DNA from: Desulforegulaceae bacterium
GTDB lineage: Bacteria > Desulfobacterota > Desulfobacteria > Desulfobacterales > JACKCP01
Length of the DNA: 64,000 bases
NCBI GenBank assembly: GCA_034006035.1
Contig: JAVETN010000005.1
Location: 62,001-126,000, forward strand
Direction of reading: 5' to 3'
Below, piece after piece: positions 1 through 9,202 of the stretch. Within the stretch, counting starts at the first letter, position 1; each line of letters starts with the position of its first letter. The notes under the pieces were generated by a model. It was not told the DNA's origin. It did not search any database and saw nothing but the letters and a program-made list of their open reading frames with translations. Both the position numbers and the translations under genes were made by a program.

Positions 1-905
1 TCATTTAAAATCTCTTGAATTTCACTGTTTTTTATAAATCTTGATTCTTTTTCAAAAAAAAGTCTATGGGATGATGCCCAGGGTAAAACATTTTTAATGT
101 CTTCTGGAATTAGAAAATCTCTTTTGTAAATATAGGCCCTGGCTTTGGCTGATTGAAGAATGCTTATTCCTGCTCTTGGAGAAAGTCCGTTTTTAAAATA
201 TCCGCAGTTTCTTGTAAATTCAATTATATCTTGGAGATATTCAATTACAGGGTCACTTGTTTTTATAAGCTTAATTTTTTTTTGGATTTCTAAAACTGAT
301 TTAGAATCAAGGACAGGATTTATCAGGTTTGATTTATGTGAAATTGAATTTTTTTGAAGCAAAATTTGTTTTTCAGAGTCCCTGTCAGGATATCCCAGAT
401 TAATTTTAAAAAGAAACCTGTCAAGCTGAGATTCAGGAAGAGGAAAGGTACCTGCCTGTTCTTTTGGATTTTGGGTTGCTATTACAAAAAAAGGTTTTTT
501 AAGTTGATAAGTGCTGCCTTCAATAGTAATTTGTCTTTCTTCCATTGCTTCAAGCAAAGCACTTTGGGTTTTAGGAGTTGTTCTGTTTATTTCATCTGAA
601 AGAAGAACCTGGGTGAATACAGGGCCTGGATGAAATGTAAAGTTTCCGTTTTTTTGGTCAAAAACTGAAGTCCCAAGGATATCTCCGGGGAGCATATCGC
701 TTGTACATTGAATTCTTTTGAATTTCAGTCCCATTACCCTTGAAAGAGCATTGGCAAGTGATGTTTTGCCTATTCCAGGCAGATCTTCAATCAAAAGATG
801 TCCGTCAGCAAGAAGGCAGGTAAGACTCAGGATGATTTTTTCCCTTTTACCAAGGATGATTTTCTCAACTTCACTTATTATTTCTTTAACTTGAGTGTTT
901 ATCAT
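1..905 (-). CDS. MoxR-family AAA+ ATPase, C-terminus cut by window edge
   Basis: The reverse strand reads open from an ATG at 905 to the window edge, about 301 residues. Visible motifs are a Walker A (DLPGIGKT, near residue 43), a Walker B with DEINR, a sensor-1 stretch (FVIATQNP) and the LDRF motif, in the order and spacing of MoxR-type AAA+ ATPases. Such ATPases act as chaperone-like activators, usually beside genes for DUF58 and von Willebrand factor A proteins; those partners would lie outside the window. The residue before PGIGKT is Leu where many family members have Val. It is divergent from the next gene with only 58 bp between them, so both promoters must lie in that gap. Family call is firm; the substrate is unknown. 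Confidence 0.9.
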   Translation of the reverse strand, partial: MINTQVKEIISEVEKIILGKREKIILSLTCLLADGHLLIEDLPGIGKTSLANALSRVMGLKFKRIQCTSDMLPGDILGTSVFDQKNGNFTFHPGPVFTQVLLSDEINRTTPKTQSALLEAMEERQITIEGSTYQLKKPFFVIATQNPKEQAGTFPLPESQLDRFLFKINLGYPDRDSEKQILLQKNSISHKSNLINPVLDSKSVLEIQKKIKLIKTSDPVIEYLQDIIEFTRNCGYFKNGLSPRAGISILQSAKARAYIYKRDFLIPEDIKNVLPWASSHRLFFEKESRFIKNSEIQEILN

Positions 906-963
906 TATAAGCTCTTTAAAATTAGGGATAATTTAACAAACCAATCACAGGCATAGTATATCA

Positions 964-2208
964 ATGTTAACTCCTTTTGAAGTATATGCGGTAATTATTT
1001 CATTATTAAGTCTTTTTTTTCTTGGCTTTCTTTTTAAATTCAAGGGAATTTTTGAATGGAAGATATCCCTTGGTAAAAGACTAGAAAGTCTTAAAAAAAA
1101 GTCAGAATCTTGTATTGATGAAAAAGAAAGAAAAGCCTATGAATACGTTTATAAAGAATGCAAAAAAATATATAAAAAAAACTATTATTTCAATTCAGAA
1201 GTTATAAGTTTAATTGATTTTATAGAAAATATTTCAGTAATTTACAATCCTGAAAGCAAAACACCTTTACTTGAAATAGACCTGGGTCAATTTTTGTACT
1301 TTTCAAATTTAACCTCTGAAAAAATAGAAAATATTTTAAACAGAAAATCATTGAAAGTCGTTTATAATTTAAGGCTTAAAAAATTATATTTTGGATTTAA
1401 TTTAATAAATATTTTTTTGAACAATAAGTTTTTAAACAGTTTTTTGTTTGTATGGAAAAATTATTCAATCTTACAAATAATTGTTTGGTTTAATCCTTTA
1501 ACTCTTCTTGTCTTTTTATCTTTAAGTCTTTTGAGAATGAGTATTGTTAAATTCATTGTAACAGATTTTTTTATTTTTGCCGGGGAAAATTCTATTCTGG
1601 CATATTCTGAGAAATCAGAAAAAAATTTTTACCAAAGTAAAAAATTAAAAAAATTCAAGTTTTTGGAAAAAAAGAAATTATTTAAAAACAAAGATTTAAA
1701 AAAAATCAAAAAAGATTTTTTATTTAGAACTTTGATTTTTGGTAATCTGCCTTCAGTTAAAAGCTTTAAAAAAGCTTTGTCAGATTCGGCTTTGGTTGTT
1801 TCAGCAAGTTATTATCCAGATTCAAAAACTCCTTTAAAAGAAGCAAAAATTGGCCTTATACTTGAAAGAACCGCTCATTGGCTTGGTGTTTTGTCAAATT
1901 TGAGCAAAAAAAGAATTGTAAAATATTTTTTCAATATAAAATTATCTTTAATTTTCAATGTTTATGATTTTCAAAAAAAACATTTACCCCGTTTTTTAAA
2001 TAAACCTAAAAAAATATTTGGAAAATCTGTTACAATTGCAAATTATTCAAGGATTATTTTCAAGGTTTCCAAGTCAGGGACACCATTTAGTTTTTTATCC
2101 TTTGCCGGCAGTGAATATGGAAGAAACTTTTTAGTGTTTTATATTTTAAAAACTTCTTATGAAAAAATGATTTTAGAAATAGATTATGTATATAAAAACA
2201 GCCAATAA
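964..2208 (+). CDS. unrecognised membrane protein with an internal repeat
   Basis: I do not recognise this 414-residue protein. It has an N-terminal hydrophobic segment (about residues 8-26), a second hydrophobic block (about 168-206) that could cross the membrane once or twice, and very Lys-rich linkers (about 218-252). A short motif occurs twice: YNPESKTPLLEIDLG at 94-108 and YYPDSKTPLKEAKIG at 283-297, 189 residues apart, suggesting two related lobes on either side of the central membrane block. It is divergent from the MoxR ATPase and ends 16 bp before the LUD-domain gene, so it may be co-transcribed with the latter. No catalytic motif is evident, and AT-biased, Lys/Phe/Ile-rich composition matches the neighbourhood. 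Confidence 0.75.
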   Translation: MLTPFEVYAVIISLLSLFFLGFLFKFKGIFEWKISLGKRLESLKKKSESCIDEKERKAYEYVYKECKKIYKKNYYFNSEVISLIDFIENISVIYNPESKTPLLEIDLGQFLYFSNLTSEKIENILNRKSLKVVYNLRLKKLYFGFNLINIFLNNKFLNSFLFVWKNYSILQIIVWFNPLTLLVFLSLSLLRMSIVKFIVTDFFIFAGENSILAYSEKSEKNFYQSKKLKKFKFLEKKKLFKNKDLKKIKKDFLFRTLIFGNLPSVKSFKKALSDSALVVSASYYPDSKTPLKEAKIGLILERTAHWLGVLSNLSKKRIVKYFFNIKLSLIFNVYDFQKKHLPRFLNKPKKIFGKSVTIANYSRIIFKVSKSGTPFSFLSFAGSEYGRNFLVFYILKTSYEKMILEIDYVYKNSQ

Positions 2209-2224
2209 AAGGGGAGTTTAAAAA

Positions 2225-2878
2225 ATGAATAAATCAATAGAGAAATACTGGTTAAAAAAACTTGAACATACAAAAGAAAGCCTGGAATCAAATAATTTTA
2301 AAGCCTTTGTAGCAGAAGATGAAAAAGAAGCTTCAAGAATTTTTTTTGATGAAATTATGAATGATTTATCCCCGTCTTCAGTTTCTTGGGGTGGTTCCCT
2401 TACTTTTAAGGATTCAGGCATTTATGATAAATTAAAAGAAAACAGCAATCTTCAAATTTTAGATACCTATGACCATTCATTGTCAAATAAGGAAAAAGAT
2501 GAGTTAAGAAGAAAAGCTCTTTTATCCGATCTTTTTATAACAGGAACCAATGCTGTTACAGAAACAGGAGTTCTTATAAATCTAGATATGATTGGAAACA
2601 GGGTAGGGGCAATTACTTTTGGTCCTAAAAATGTTGTTATTATTGTTGGACGAAACAAAATTGTTAGTGATATTCAATCTGGAGTAGATAGAATAAAAAA
2701 CTATTCAGCTCCTGTAAACTCAATGAGGCTTGAGAAAAAAACACCATGTGCCAAAACTTGTGTATGCTCGGATTGTTCAAGTCCTGAAAGAATATGTAAT
2801 GTCTGGGTGGTAACTGAAAAATCTTTTCCTAAAAAAAGAATTTCTGTTATTTTGATTAATAAAGATTTGGGGTTTTAG
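2225..2878 (+). CDS. LUD-domain (DUF162, LutC/YkgG-like) protein
   Basis: The 217-residue product carries the LUD core: TGTNAVTETG at 107-116, then a stretch ending GNRV at 124-127 and the FGPKNVVIIVG strand. LUD domains form the LutB/LutC parts of lactate-utilisation complexes, but many stand-alone members exist with unknown function, and no lutA or lutB is adjacent here. A C-terminal cluster of five cysteines (175, 179, 181, 184, 191) looks able to bind metal or an iron-sulfur centre; this is inference. The start is preceded by AGGGGAG-like sequence about 7 nt upstream. The gene follows the unknown membrane protein by 16 bp and converges on purA across a terminator. Confidence 0.85.
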   Translation: MNKSIEKYWLKKLEHTKESLESNNFKAFVAEDEKEASRIFFDEIMNDLSPSSVSWGGSLTFKDSGIYDKLKENSNLQILDTYDHSLSNKEKDELRRKALLSDLFITGTNAVTETGVLINLDMIGNRVGAITFGPKNVVIIVGRNKIVSDIQSGVDRIKNYSAPVNSMRLEKKTPCAKTCVCSDCSSPERICNVWVVTEKSFPKKRISVILINKDLGF

Positions 2879-2900
2879 AATAAAATATTAAAAAAACAAA

Positions 2901-2930
2901 GGCCGGCTTTTTAAACCGGCCAAATAAATT
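2901..2930 (-). terminator. rho-independent terminator of purA
   Basis: GGCCGG (2901-2906) pairs with CCGGCC (2916-2921). Read on the minus strand the stem is followed by a T-rich run just past the end of purA; the plus-strand tail is weaker but could also stop the convergent LUD-gene transcript. Confidence 0.75.
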
Positions 2931-4223
2931 TTATCTAAATAAAGGTTTTATTTCAATTGTTTCTTCTCTTCCAGGGCCAACAGAAGCTATTTTTACTTCT
3001 GTTTCAGAAATTTCTTCAATTCTTCTTATATATTTAATTGTGTTTTCTGGAAAGTCTTCAAATCTTCTAACCTTAGTAAGATCTTCTTCCCAACCCTCAA
3101 GAGCTTCATATTGTGGAACAGCCTTTGCGGTATTTTGAACAAGTGCTGGAAAATAAGATGTGATTTCATTTCCAATTTTATAGGAAGTACAGATTTTAAG
3201 TTGTTTAATTCCTCCAAGAACATCAAGCTTTGTAAGAACAAGTCCTGTTAAAGAGTTGAGTTGAACTGCGTTGTTTAAAATAACAGTGTCAAGCCAGCCG
3301 CATCTTCTTTCTCTTCCTGTGGTGGCTCCAAATTCTGCCCCTTTTTTTTGGATAAACCTTCCGGTTTCATCTAAAAGCTCAGTTGGGAAAGGTCCTGCAC
3401 CAACTCTTGTTGTATATGCTTTTACAATTCCAAGCACTTCCTGGATTGCTTTTGGGCCAACACCGGAACCGCAGGCAATATTTCCTGAAATAGTATTTGA
3501 TGAAGTCACAAAAGGATATGTTCCATGATCTATATCAAGGTGAGTACCCTGAGCACCTTCAAAAAGGATTTTAGAATTATTTGTCAAAGCCTTGTTAAGC
3601 TTTGCAGATATATTTGCTATATGGGGCCTTAGTTTTTTGGCAAATTCTGAATAGGTTTTATAAATTTCATCAAAATCAGGGATTTCATTATGGGAAAAAA
3701 CTTTACTTAAAACTTTTGATTTTTCTTCTACATTTATTTTCAGCATTGATTTAAAAATATCATCTTCAAGAAATTCGGCAAATCTTATTCCATTTCTTGA
3801 AGCCTTGTCTTCGTAGCAAGGCCCTATCCCTCTTCCTGTAGTGCCGATTTTATTAGCTCCGGCACTGGCTTCACGGGCATTATCCAACATTTTATGGTAT
3901 GGAAAAATTACATGGGCTTTTTCGCTGATTAAAAGTTTTTCAGGACTTACATCTATTCCTTTACCTTTAAGATATTCCATTTCTCCCAATAACACTGAAG
4001 GGTCAACAACAACGCCGTTTCCTATCATACATTTTTTACCCTGGATTATTCCTGAAGGCACAAGGTGACTGATTATAGATTCACCATCAATAACCATTGT
4101 ATGACCTGCATTGTTTCCTCCCTGAAACCTTACAACATAGTCTGCACGGTCTGATAAGAGGTCAACTATTTTACCCTTGCCTTCATCTCCCCACTGGGTT
4201 CCAATTACGGCAATACTTGACAC
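2931..4223 (-). CDS. purA: adenylosuccinate synthetase
   Basis: PurA joins IMP and aspartate with GTP to form adenylosuccinate, the first committed step to AMP. The 430-residue length is standard. The N-terminal GTP-binding and catalytic loop GDEGKGK lies at 12-18 (catalytic Asp13), NNAGHT at 37-42 supplies His41, and the base-recognition loop TTGRERRCGWLD is near residue 300. The gene begins 2 nt after the tadA stop codon and is followed by a GC-rich terminator, so tadA-purA forms a two-gene operon. Nothing is unusual in the sequence. Confidence 0.98.
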   Translation of the reverse strand: MSSIAVIGTQWGDEGKGKIVDLLSDRADYVVRFQGGNNAGHTMVIDGESIISHLVPSGIIQGKKCMIGNGVVVDPSVLLGEMEYLKGKGIDVSPEKLLISEKAHVIFPYHKMLDNAREASAGANKIGTTGRGIGPCYEDKASRNGIRFAEFLEDDIFKSMLKINVEEKSKVLSKVFSHNEIPDFDEIYKTYSEFAKKLRPHIANISAKLNKALTNNSKILFEGAQGTHLDIDHGTYPFVTSSNTISGNIACGSGVGPKAIQEVLGIVKAYTTRVGAGPFPTELLDETGRFIQKKGAEFGATTGRERRCGWLDTVILNNAVQLNSLTGLVLTKLDVLGGIKQLKICTSYKIGNEITSYFPALVQNTAKAVPQYEALEGWEEDLTKVRRFEDFPENTIKYIRRIEEISETEVKIASVGPGREETIEIKPLFR

Positions 4224-4225
4224 TT

Positions 4226-4690
4226 TTATTCTCCTTTTTTAATCTTTCTTTTGTTAAGAAAAAAGTCCTGAAGAAGTTTTTTACATTCTTTTCCTAAAAC
4301 TCCTGAGACTATTTCAGGTCTGTGATTCAAATTTTTATTTTCATGAAAGCTGTACAAAGAACCACACCCGCCCCATTTATGGTCGAATGCACCAAACACA
4401 ACTTTTCTTATCCTGGAATGAACAATGGCTCCCATACACATAATGCAAGGTTCTATTGTTGAATACAAAACAGTATTGGGCAACCTATAGTTTGAAAGCT
4501 TTTGAGAAGCTTTTTTTATGGCATTTATTTCAGCATGGGAACAAGGATTGTTTTCTGTGATAACAAGATTATATCCTTTTGAAATGATATTTCCTTCAAG
4601 GTCTGTAATTACAGCACCAATTGGAACTTCATCTGCTGATTTTGCCTTTAATGCTTCTTTTAAAGCAAGTTTCATAAAAACTTCATCCAT
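4226..4690 (-). CDS. tadA: tRNA-specific adenosine deaminase
   Basis: TadA deaminates A34 to inosine in the wobble position of tRNA-Arg(ACG); that tRNA is encoded just upstream at 4956-5032. From the ATG at 4690 the protein has 154 residues, with the cytidine-deaminase zinc site HAE (His52, catalytic Glu54) and PCIMC (Cys82, Cys85). The frame stays open to a TTG at 4744, but a promoter -10 box lies at 4751-4756, which puts the transcription start about there, and a G-rich ribosome-binding stretch lies about 10-15 nt upstream of the ATG. I therefore take the ATG. It is the first gene of the tadA-purA operon. Confidence 0.95.
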   Translation of the reverse strand: MDEVFMKLALKEALKAKSADEVPIGAVITDLEGNIISKGYNLVITENNPCSHAEINAIKKASQKLSNYRLPNTVLYSTIEPCIMCMGAIVHSRIRKVVFGAFDHKWGGCGSLYSFHENKNLNHRPEIVSGVLGKECKKLLQDFFLNKRKIKKGE

Positions 4691-4750
4691 CAGTTTATTA
4701 CCCCAAACCTTTAATGCGATATCTTGAGACAAACAAAGAGTCAACTCATA

Positions 4751-4779
4751 ATTATAAAAAATATAACTAAGACTTACAA
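4751..4779 (-). promoter_or_regulatory. sigma70-type promoter for tadA-purA
   Basis: On the minus strand TTGTAA (4779-4774) is followed after 17 nt by a perfect TATAAT (4756-4751). The expected start, near 4744, is about 55 nt upstream of the chosen tadA ATG. Confidence 0.65.
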
Positions 4780-4912
4780 GACGAAGATTTAAAATATATT
4801 TATTAGAAATTAAAGTCTTTAAATTTAAAAATATAAATTTTGCCTTAGTTTTTATTTTATAAAATTTTATGAATTAAAAAGACAGGTTTAGAAACTTTCA
4901 AAATTTTTGGCA

Positions 4913-4942
4913 TTGACAATCATACACTTATTGTTTTATATG
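4913..4942 (+). promoter_or_regulatory. sigma70-type promoter for tRNA-Arg
   Basis: A consensus TTGACA at 4913-4918 is followed after 18 nt by TATATG at 4937-4942. The predicted start falls a few nucleotides before the tRNA 5' end. Confidence 0.65.
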
Positions 4943-4955
4943 GATTTCAGATTTT

Positions 4956-5032
4956 GTGCCTGTAGCTCAGCTGGATAGAGTATCTGACTACGAATCAGAG
5001 GGTCGGGGGTTCGAATCCCTCCAGGCGCGCCA
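4956..5032 (+). tRNA. tRNA-Arg (anticodon ACG)
   Basis: A full cloverleaf folds by eye: 7-bp acceptor stem (4956-4962 with 5022-5028, one G-U pair), an anticodon arm with loop CTACGAA and anticodon ACG at 4990-4992, and a T-arm with loop TTCGAAT and stem 5005-5009/5017-5021. CCA is encoded at 5030-5032. A34 is the substrate of TadA, whose gene lies just upstream on the other strand. The tRNA has its own promoter and terminator. Confidence 0.96.
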
Positions 5033-5040
5033 CTAACAAT

Positions 5041-5079
5041 AAGGCTTTCAGCAGGTTTTTGCTAAAAGCCTTTTTTTTT
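5041..5079 (+). terminator. rho-independent terminator of tRNA-Arg
   Basis: AGGCTTT with AGC pairs to GCT with AAAGCCT across an AGGTTTTT loop, and is followed by nine T residues (5071-5079). Confidence 0.85.
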
Positions 5080-5601
5080 GTTGGGCTCGGCAAATAATGA
5101 TATCCCAGGCTTTTCCTCAAAAAAATTAAAATATCAAAAATTCATAAAAATCCTTATAAACAACCAAACTAAGAATTAACAAAAAATTGGAAACTCTTTA
5201 TAGAGCTGGTTTTTAGCAATTGCTTATTTTAAATTCAAACCTGGGCCAACCTGAAAATTTCAAACTTAATCAGTGTTTATTAAATATTAATTTATAAAAA
5301 ACTTTAAAAATGCTTTAAACGAGCTTCCTTTTGATATCGATTAGGTATTGAGAGGTTAGTAAGAATAAATAGGAAAGCTGTATTTGTTTGATAACTCTAA
5401 TTATTTTACTTAACTTGTTTGATTTGTTTGTAATTTAATTTCTTGATTCAATTTGTATTTCATTAAGTTTAAAGTTTGGCTTTAAAGCTGATTATTAAAT
5501 TTTAATAGGATTAAATTGGTTTTATTTTGAAAACAATGCCTGAAGTAGCTCTTCTTTTTAAAAAAGTTAGAAATAAAAAACTGAATAAAACAGGTGTAAA
5601 T
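5080..5601. other. 522-bp AT-rich intergenic region
   Basis: No convincing gene, RNA or repeat is seen. It must hold the promoter of the diguanylate cyclase gene, but I cannot single out one pair of boxes with confidence. The upstream in-frame extension of that gene to a TTG at 5527 lies here. Confidence 0.5.
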
Positions 5602-7437
5602 ATGAATAAAAGTTTTGTATCAACAATTGTTGAAGAATCTTCATTTGCCTTTGCTTACTATAAAATAATTAAAGATGATAAAAACAACCCTTGCGATTGT
5701 GAGTTTATAGATGTTAATCAGGCTTTTTTTGATATTACAGGTCTTTCAAATCAAATGATTGTTGGAAAAACTTTACTTGAAATTATGCCTGCTCTTAAAA
5801 ACTTTAAGTCCCAAGGGATAAAGTTTTATGAGGAACTTTCAATTAAGGGAGGAATCAAAACTTTTGAAAAGTATTCAAAGTCTTTGAAAAAATGGTTTAA
5901 AGTACAGATTTTTTCACAAAGGGATGGTTATTTTTCAACTGTTTTTACTGATATTACTTCAGCTAAGCAAAAGCCAGAAGAAAAACTTTTTTATTATTCT
6001 AAAATGCAGCATATTTTAATGGATATTGCTTCAAAATATATAAATATCGGGCTTGATGAAGTTGAAATGTCAATTAACAAAGCCTTGAGTGAAATTGGAA
6101 ATCATTTTGGAGCAGACAGGGTTTATATTTTTGATTATGATTTTAAAAATCAGACCACATCTAATCTTTTTGAGTGGTGCAATAAGGGAATAAACCCTCA
6201 TATTAATGAACTTCAAAGTGTTCCCCTTAAAGTCCTGGAAAGTCTGGACGATTGGATTGATACTCATTTAAAAGGAAAACCCGTATTTGTAAGGGATGTT
6301 TCTGCTCTTCCTGAGGGGAATTTAAAAAAGGTTTTAGCTCTCCAGGATATTAAAACCCTTATCACAGTACCATTGAAGGATAATGACAATATTTTGGGAT
6401 ATCTTGGTTTTGACTGGGTAAAAAGCTATCATGAATACACAGAAATTGAAATTGACCTGCTTTATCTTTTTGCACAAATACTTGTAAATATAAAACTTAG
6501 AATAGAGGCAGAAACTTCTCTTGTACAAGAAAGGGAAAGGCTTGCTCTTGCATTGAAAGGTACAAACGCAGGCCTTTGGGACTGGCATATTCAAACTGGA
6601 GAAGCTGTTTTTGATAACCGCTGGGCAGAAATTGGAGGTTATTTATTGTCTGAACTTGAACCTGTAAGCATAAATACCTGGCTCAACCTTTGTCATCCCA
6701 AAGATTTGAAAATTTCAAAAAAAGCATTAAACGAGCATTTTTCCGGTAAAACTGATTTTTATGAAGCTGAATTAAGAATGAAGCATAAAAACGGTGGCTG
6801 GGTTTGGATTTTGGACAGAGGTCGTGTTGTTAGATGGGATAAAGCCGGAAAACCTTTGAGAATGACAGGAACCCACGTTGACATATCACAAAGAAAAAAA
6901 GCTGAAGAAATGATAAGACATCTTGCTAATCACGATGCTCTTACAGGGCTTTCAACAATCAGGCTTGCAAAAGACAGAGCTTGTGTTGCAAATGAAAAAG
7001 CTAAGAGGAATAACAAAAAAACAGCTTTTATGTTTATTGATCTTGATGGGTTTAAGCTTGTTAATGACAGCTTTGGTCATGAAGCAGGGGATTTTGTTTT
7101 AAAAGAAGCTGCCCTAAGGTTTAGCTCCTGTGTAAGAAAATCTGATACAGTTTCTCGTATTGGAGGAGATGAGTTCCTTGTAATAATAGATGAAATAGAA
7201 AGTTTGAATCCTGTTGAATACATTGCAAAAAAGATAATTTCAAAATTTTCCATACCTTTTATATACAACAGCAATGAAATAAAGATTGGATCCAGTATTG
7301 GAATTTCAATTTATCCAGATAATGGAGAAGAGATTAAAGAGTTGATAAAAAAAGCTGATGAAGCAATGTATTCAATTAAACGATCCGGTAAAAACAATTT
7401 TGCCTTTGCAGTGAAAAATCAACAACGCTCTAAGTGA
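5602..7437 (+). CDS. PAS-GAF-PAS-GGDEF diguanylate cyclase
   Basis: The predicted product is a cytoplasmic sensor that makes cyclic di-GMP from two GTP. Taking the ATG at 5602 (611 residues, AGGTG 7 nt upstream), domains run PAS (about 10-125), GAF (about 140-305), PAS with PAC (about 313-435) and GGDEF (about 443-605). The active-site GGDEF is intact at about 521-525 and is preceded, five residues before, by RKSD, the RxxD product-inhibition site. The family motif DALTGLPNR reads DALTGLSTIR here; the missing Asn is a known GGDEF subfamily variant, so I would not call it inactive. No transmembrane segment is present. The frame is open up to a TTG at 5527. Signal sensed is unknown; the gene looks monocistronic. 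Confidence 0.92.
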   Translation: MNKSFVSTIVEESSFAFAYYKIIKDDKNNPCDCEFIDVNQAFFDITGLSNQMIVGKTLLEIMPALKNFKSQGIKFYEELSIKGGIKTFEKYSKSLKKWFKVQIFSQRDGYFSTVFTDITSAKQKPEEKLFYYSKMQHILMDIASKYINIGLDEVEMSINKALSEIGNHFGADRVYIFDYDFKNQTTSNLFEWCNKGINPHINELQSVPLKVLESLDDWIDTHLKGKPVFVRDVSALPEGNLKKVLALQDIKTLITVPLKDNDNILGYLGFDWVKSYHEYTEIEIDLLYLFAQILVNIKLRIEAETSLVQERERLALALKGTNAGLWDWHIQTGEAVFDNRWAEIGGYLLSELEPVSINTWLNLCHPKDLKISKKALNEHFSGKTDFYEAELRMKHKNGGWVWILDRGRVVRWDKAGKPLRMTGTHVDISQRKKAEEMIRHLANHDALTGLSTIRLAKDRACVANEKAKRNNKKTAFMFIDLDGFKLVNDSFGHEAGDFVLKEAALRFSSCVRKSDTVSRIGGDEFLVIIDEIESLNPVEYIAKKIISKFSIPFIYNSNEIKIGSSIGISIYPDNGEEIKELIKKADEAMYSIKRSGKNNFAFAVKNQQRSK

Positions 7438-7644
7438 GTTCAATTCTGATATCTGCTTATAAGCTTTGTTAAAATAAGCAAAGTTTCTATGGGTGAATTT
7501 TTATTGTTTTATGTATAGCTTAATTTAATAGTTACAATTGGTTTTTACCATGATGGTCTGATGTAATATAAAAAATAGAAAAAATTGCTTAAATTTTAAT
7601 AGAAACATTTTAAACTCCTGTTTAAAATATAAGGATTTATTAAA

Positions 7645-8754
7645 GTGAATAAAATAGGTTTTAAACATGCAAGATTTGGCGAAAAAGGCAGAAGACTTCA
7701 ACGTTCATGGGAAACCCTGATTTTGCTTTCAAGTAGTGAAGTTCCTCTTAGTGCAAAAGAAATAAATGAAAAAACTCATAAAAAATATCCTTTTAATGAA
7801 AATAAATGTAGTGTTCAGACAACAAGGGAAGACTTGAAACTTTTAATTGAATGTGGTTTTCCAGTAATAATGACAGACAAAAATGGCAATAAAATTGATC
7901 TTGAAGAATTTGAGGATTTAAGGGGAAAGTTTAAAAACACAGGTTATCTTTTAAGCGATCCTCTTAAAACCAGTGAGTATAATTTCTCTCCTTCATCATT
8001 TGATATAATTACTCTTGCAATTTCAAGAGCAGCAGCAGAATCAGATTTATCAGAAAAGTTTTATCTTAAAAAATATTTTACAAAAATGAATTCTCTTTTT
8101 TATGAAAAAATTAATGAAAGGCTTAAAAGCGGTAAAAAACCTGAACTTTTGTATGTGAAATCTGTTTTAGAAATCGGAAAAAAGTATTCAGGTGAAAAAA
8201 TTTCAGAAAAAGTCCTTGAAGCTCTTTTTGAGGCTATTGCAAGGAATCAAGTTTTAGAAGCAAAATATATAAATAGAAATAATGAAGAAAAAGAATCTGT
8301 TTTTCTTCCCTTAAGAATTTGGATTTCTCAAAACAGGCTTTATCTGATCACAGCAGGAGCTCCAAGCGGTAAATATTTCACTTGGAGAATCGATAAATTT
8401 AAAGATATTAAAGAAGTTAAAGGAATTGAAGTTCCTGAAATAAACAGGAATGAAGTTGATGAAATTGTAAATAAAAGTTTTGGAGGTTTTACTTCAGAGC
8501 CTGAAACAATAAAATTAAAAGTAATGCCTGAAGCAGCCTATCTTTTTGAAGAATTTTCCTATCATTCCACACAAAAAATTTTAGAAAATAAAGACAAAAC
8601 CCTGGATGTTGAAATAACAGCTCCAATAAACTGGGCTCTTGAAGAATGGATTTTAGGTTTTGGAGAATTTGTAATTGTGGTTTCACCTGATAGTTTAAAA
8701 AAGATTATCAAAGATAGAATTTTTAAAAGCTTACAAAATTATGACAATTTTTAA
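7645..8754 (+). CDS. WYL-domain transcriptional regulator
   Basis: The 369-residue protein has an N-terminal helix-turn-helix region (about 18-75, starting RRLQRSWETLILLSS), a WYL sensor domain (about 185-265, with the strand PLRIWISQNRLYLITA in place of the classic PLRL-x-WYL stretch) and a C-terminal WCX extension (about 280-365). WYL regulators of the YafY/PafC type bind nucleic-acid or nucleotide ligands and often control DNA-damage or defence genes. The start is GTG with AAGGAT 8 nt upstream. No obvious target operon is adjacent: the next gene downstream is selC on the opposite strand, so its regulon is unknown. Confidence 0.85.
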   Translation: MNKIGFKHARFGEKGRRLQRSWETLILLSSSEVPLSAKEINEKTHKKYPFNENKCSVQTTREDLKLLIECGFPVIMTDKNGNKIDLEEFEDLRGKFKNTGYLLSDPLKTSEYNFSPSSFDIITLAISRAAAESDLSEKFYLKKYFTKMNSLFYEKINERLKSGKKPELLYVKSVLEIGKKYSGEKISEKVLEALFEAIARNQVLEAKYINRNNEEKESVFLPLRIWISQNRLYLITAGAPSGKYFTWRIDKFKDIKEVKGIEVPEINRNEVDEIVNKSFGGFTSEPETIKLKVMPEAAYLFEEFSYHSTQKILENKDKTLDVEITAPINWALEEWILGFGEFVIVVSPDSLKKIIKDRIFKSLQNYDNF

Positions 8755-9202
8755 ATTTGATAAAAGAAATTATAAAAAAGAAAACTTTTAACAAAGAAGT
8801 TTATATTAGATATCCTTGAAAAAACTGTAAAATATGGAGTCAAACCTCCAAATAAAATTATGATTATTGAAATGCCTGGATTGGAAAAAGTTTTATAGCA
8901 AAAGCTGATTTACAATATTTTTAATAAACCTTAGATGACCTGCTAAATGAAAAAAAATGCAAAACCTGTGTCTACCTCACTATTTAAGGATGAAATTAAA
9001 AATCTTTTAGACTTTAATTTTTTAAAGCTAAATATCCATTACTTTGATTTCATCTAACTTTTTAAAAAACAATATAGTTCAATCTGATAATTTAGCTTTT
9101 AGATTCGTCTGGATGCAATAGTATTTTGGTTAAAAATGAACAAAGGTTAATTTATTTGTTTTTTATGAAATGACTGGCTCTAAGTGTTTGAAATGAAAAA
9201 AA
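8755..9202. other. 448-bp intergenic region with a possible gene remnant
   Basis: At 8776-8898 a 40-codon stretch is open on the plus strand with protein-like composition but no start codon; it could be the tail of a decayed gene. The rest is AT-rich with no recognisable feature. No clear terminator for the WYL gene or for selC was found. Confidence 0.4.

Noticed and set aside
4691-4744. N-terminal extension of tadA to a TTG
   Set aside because: It would start at the predicted transcription start and lacks a ribosome site; the ATG at 4690 fits the family length.
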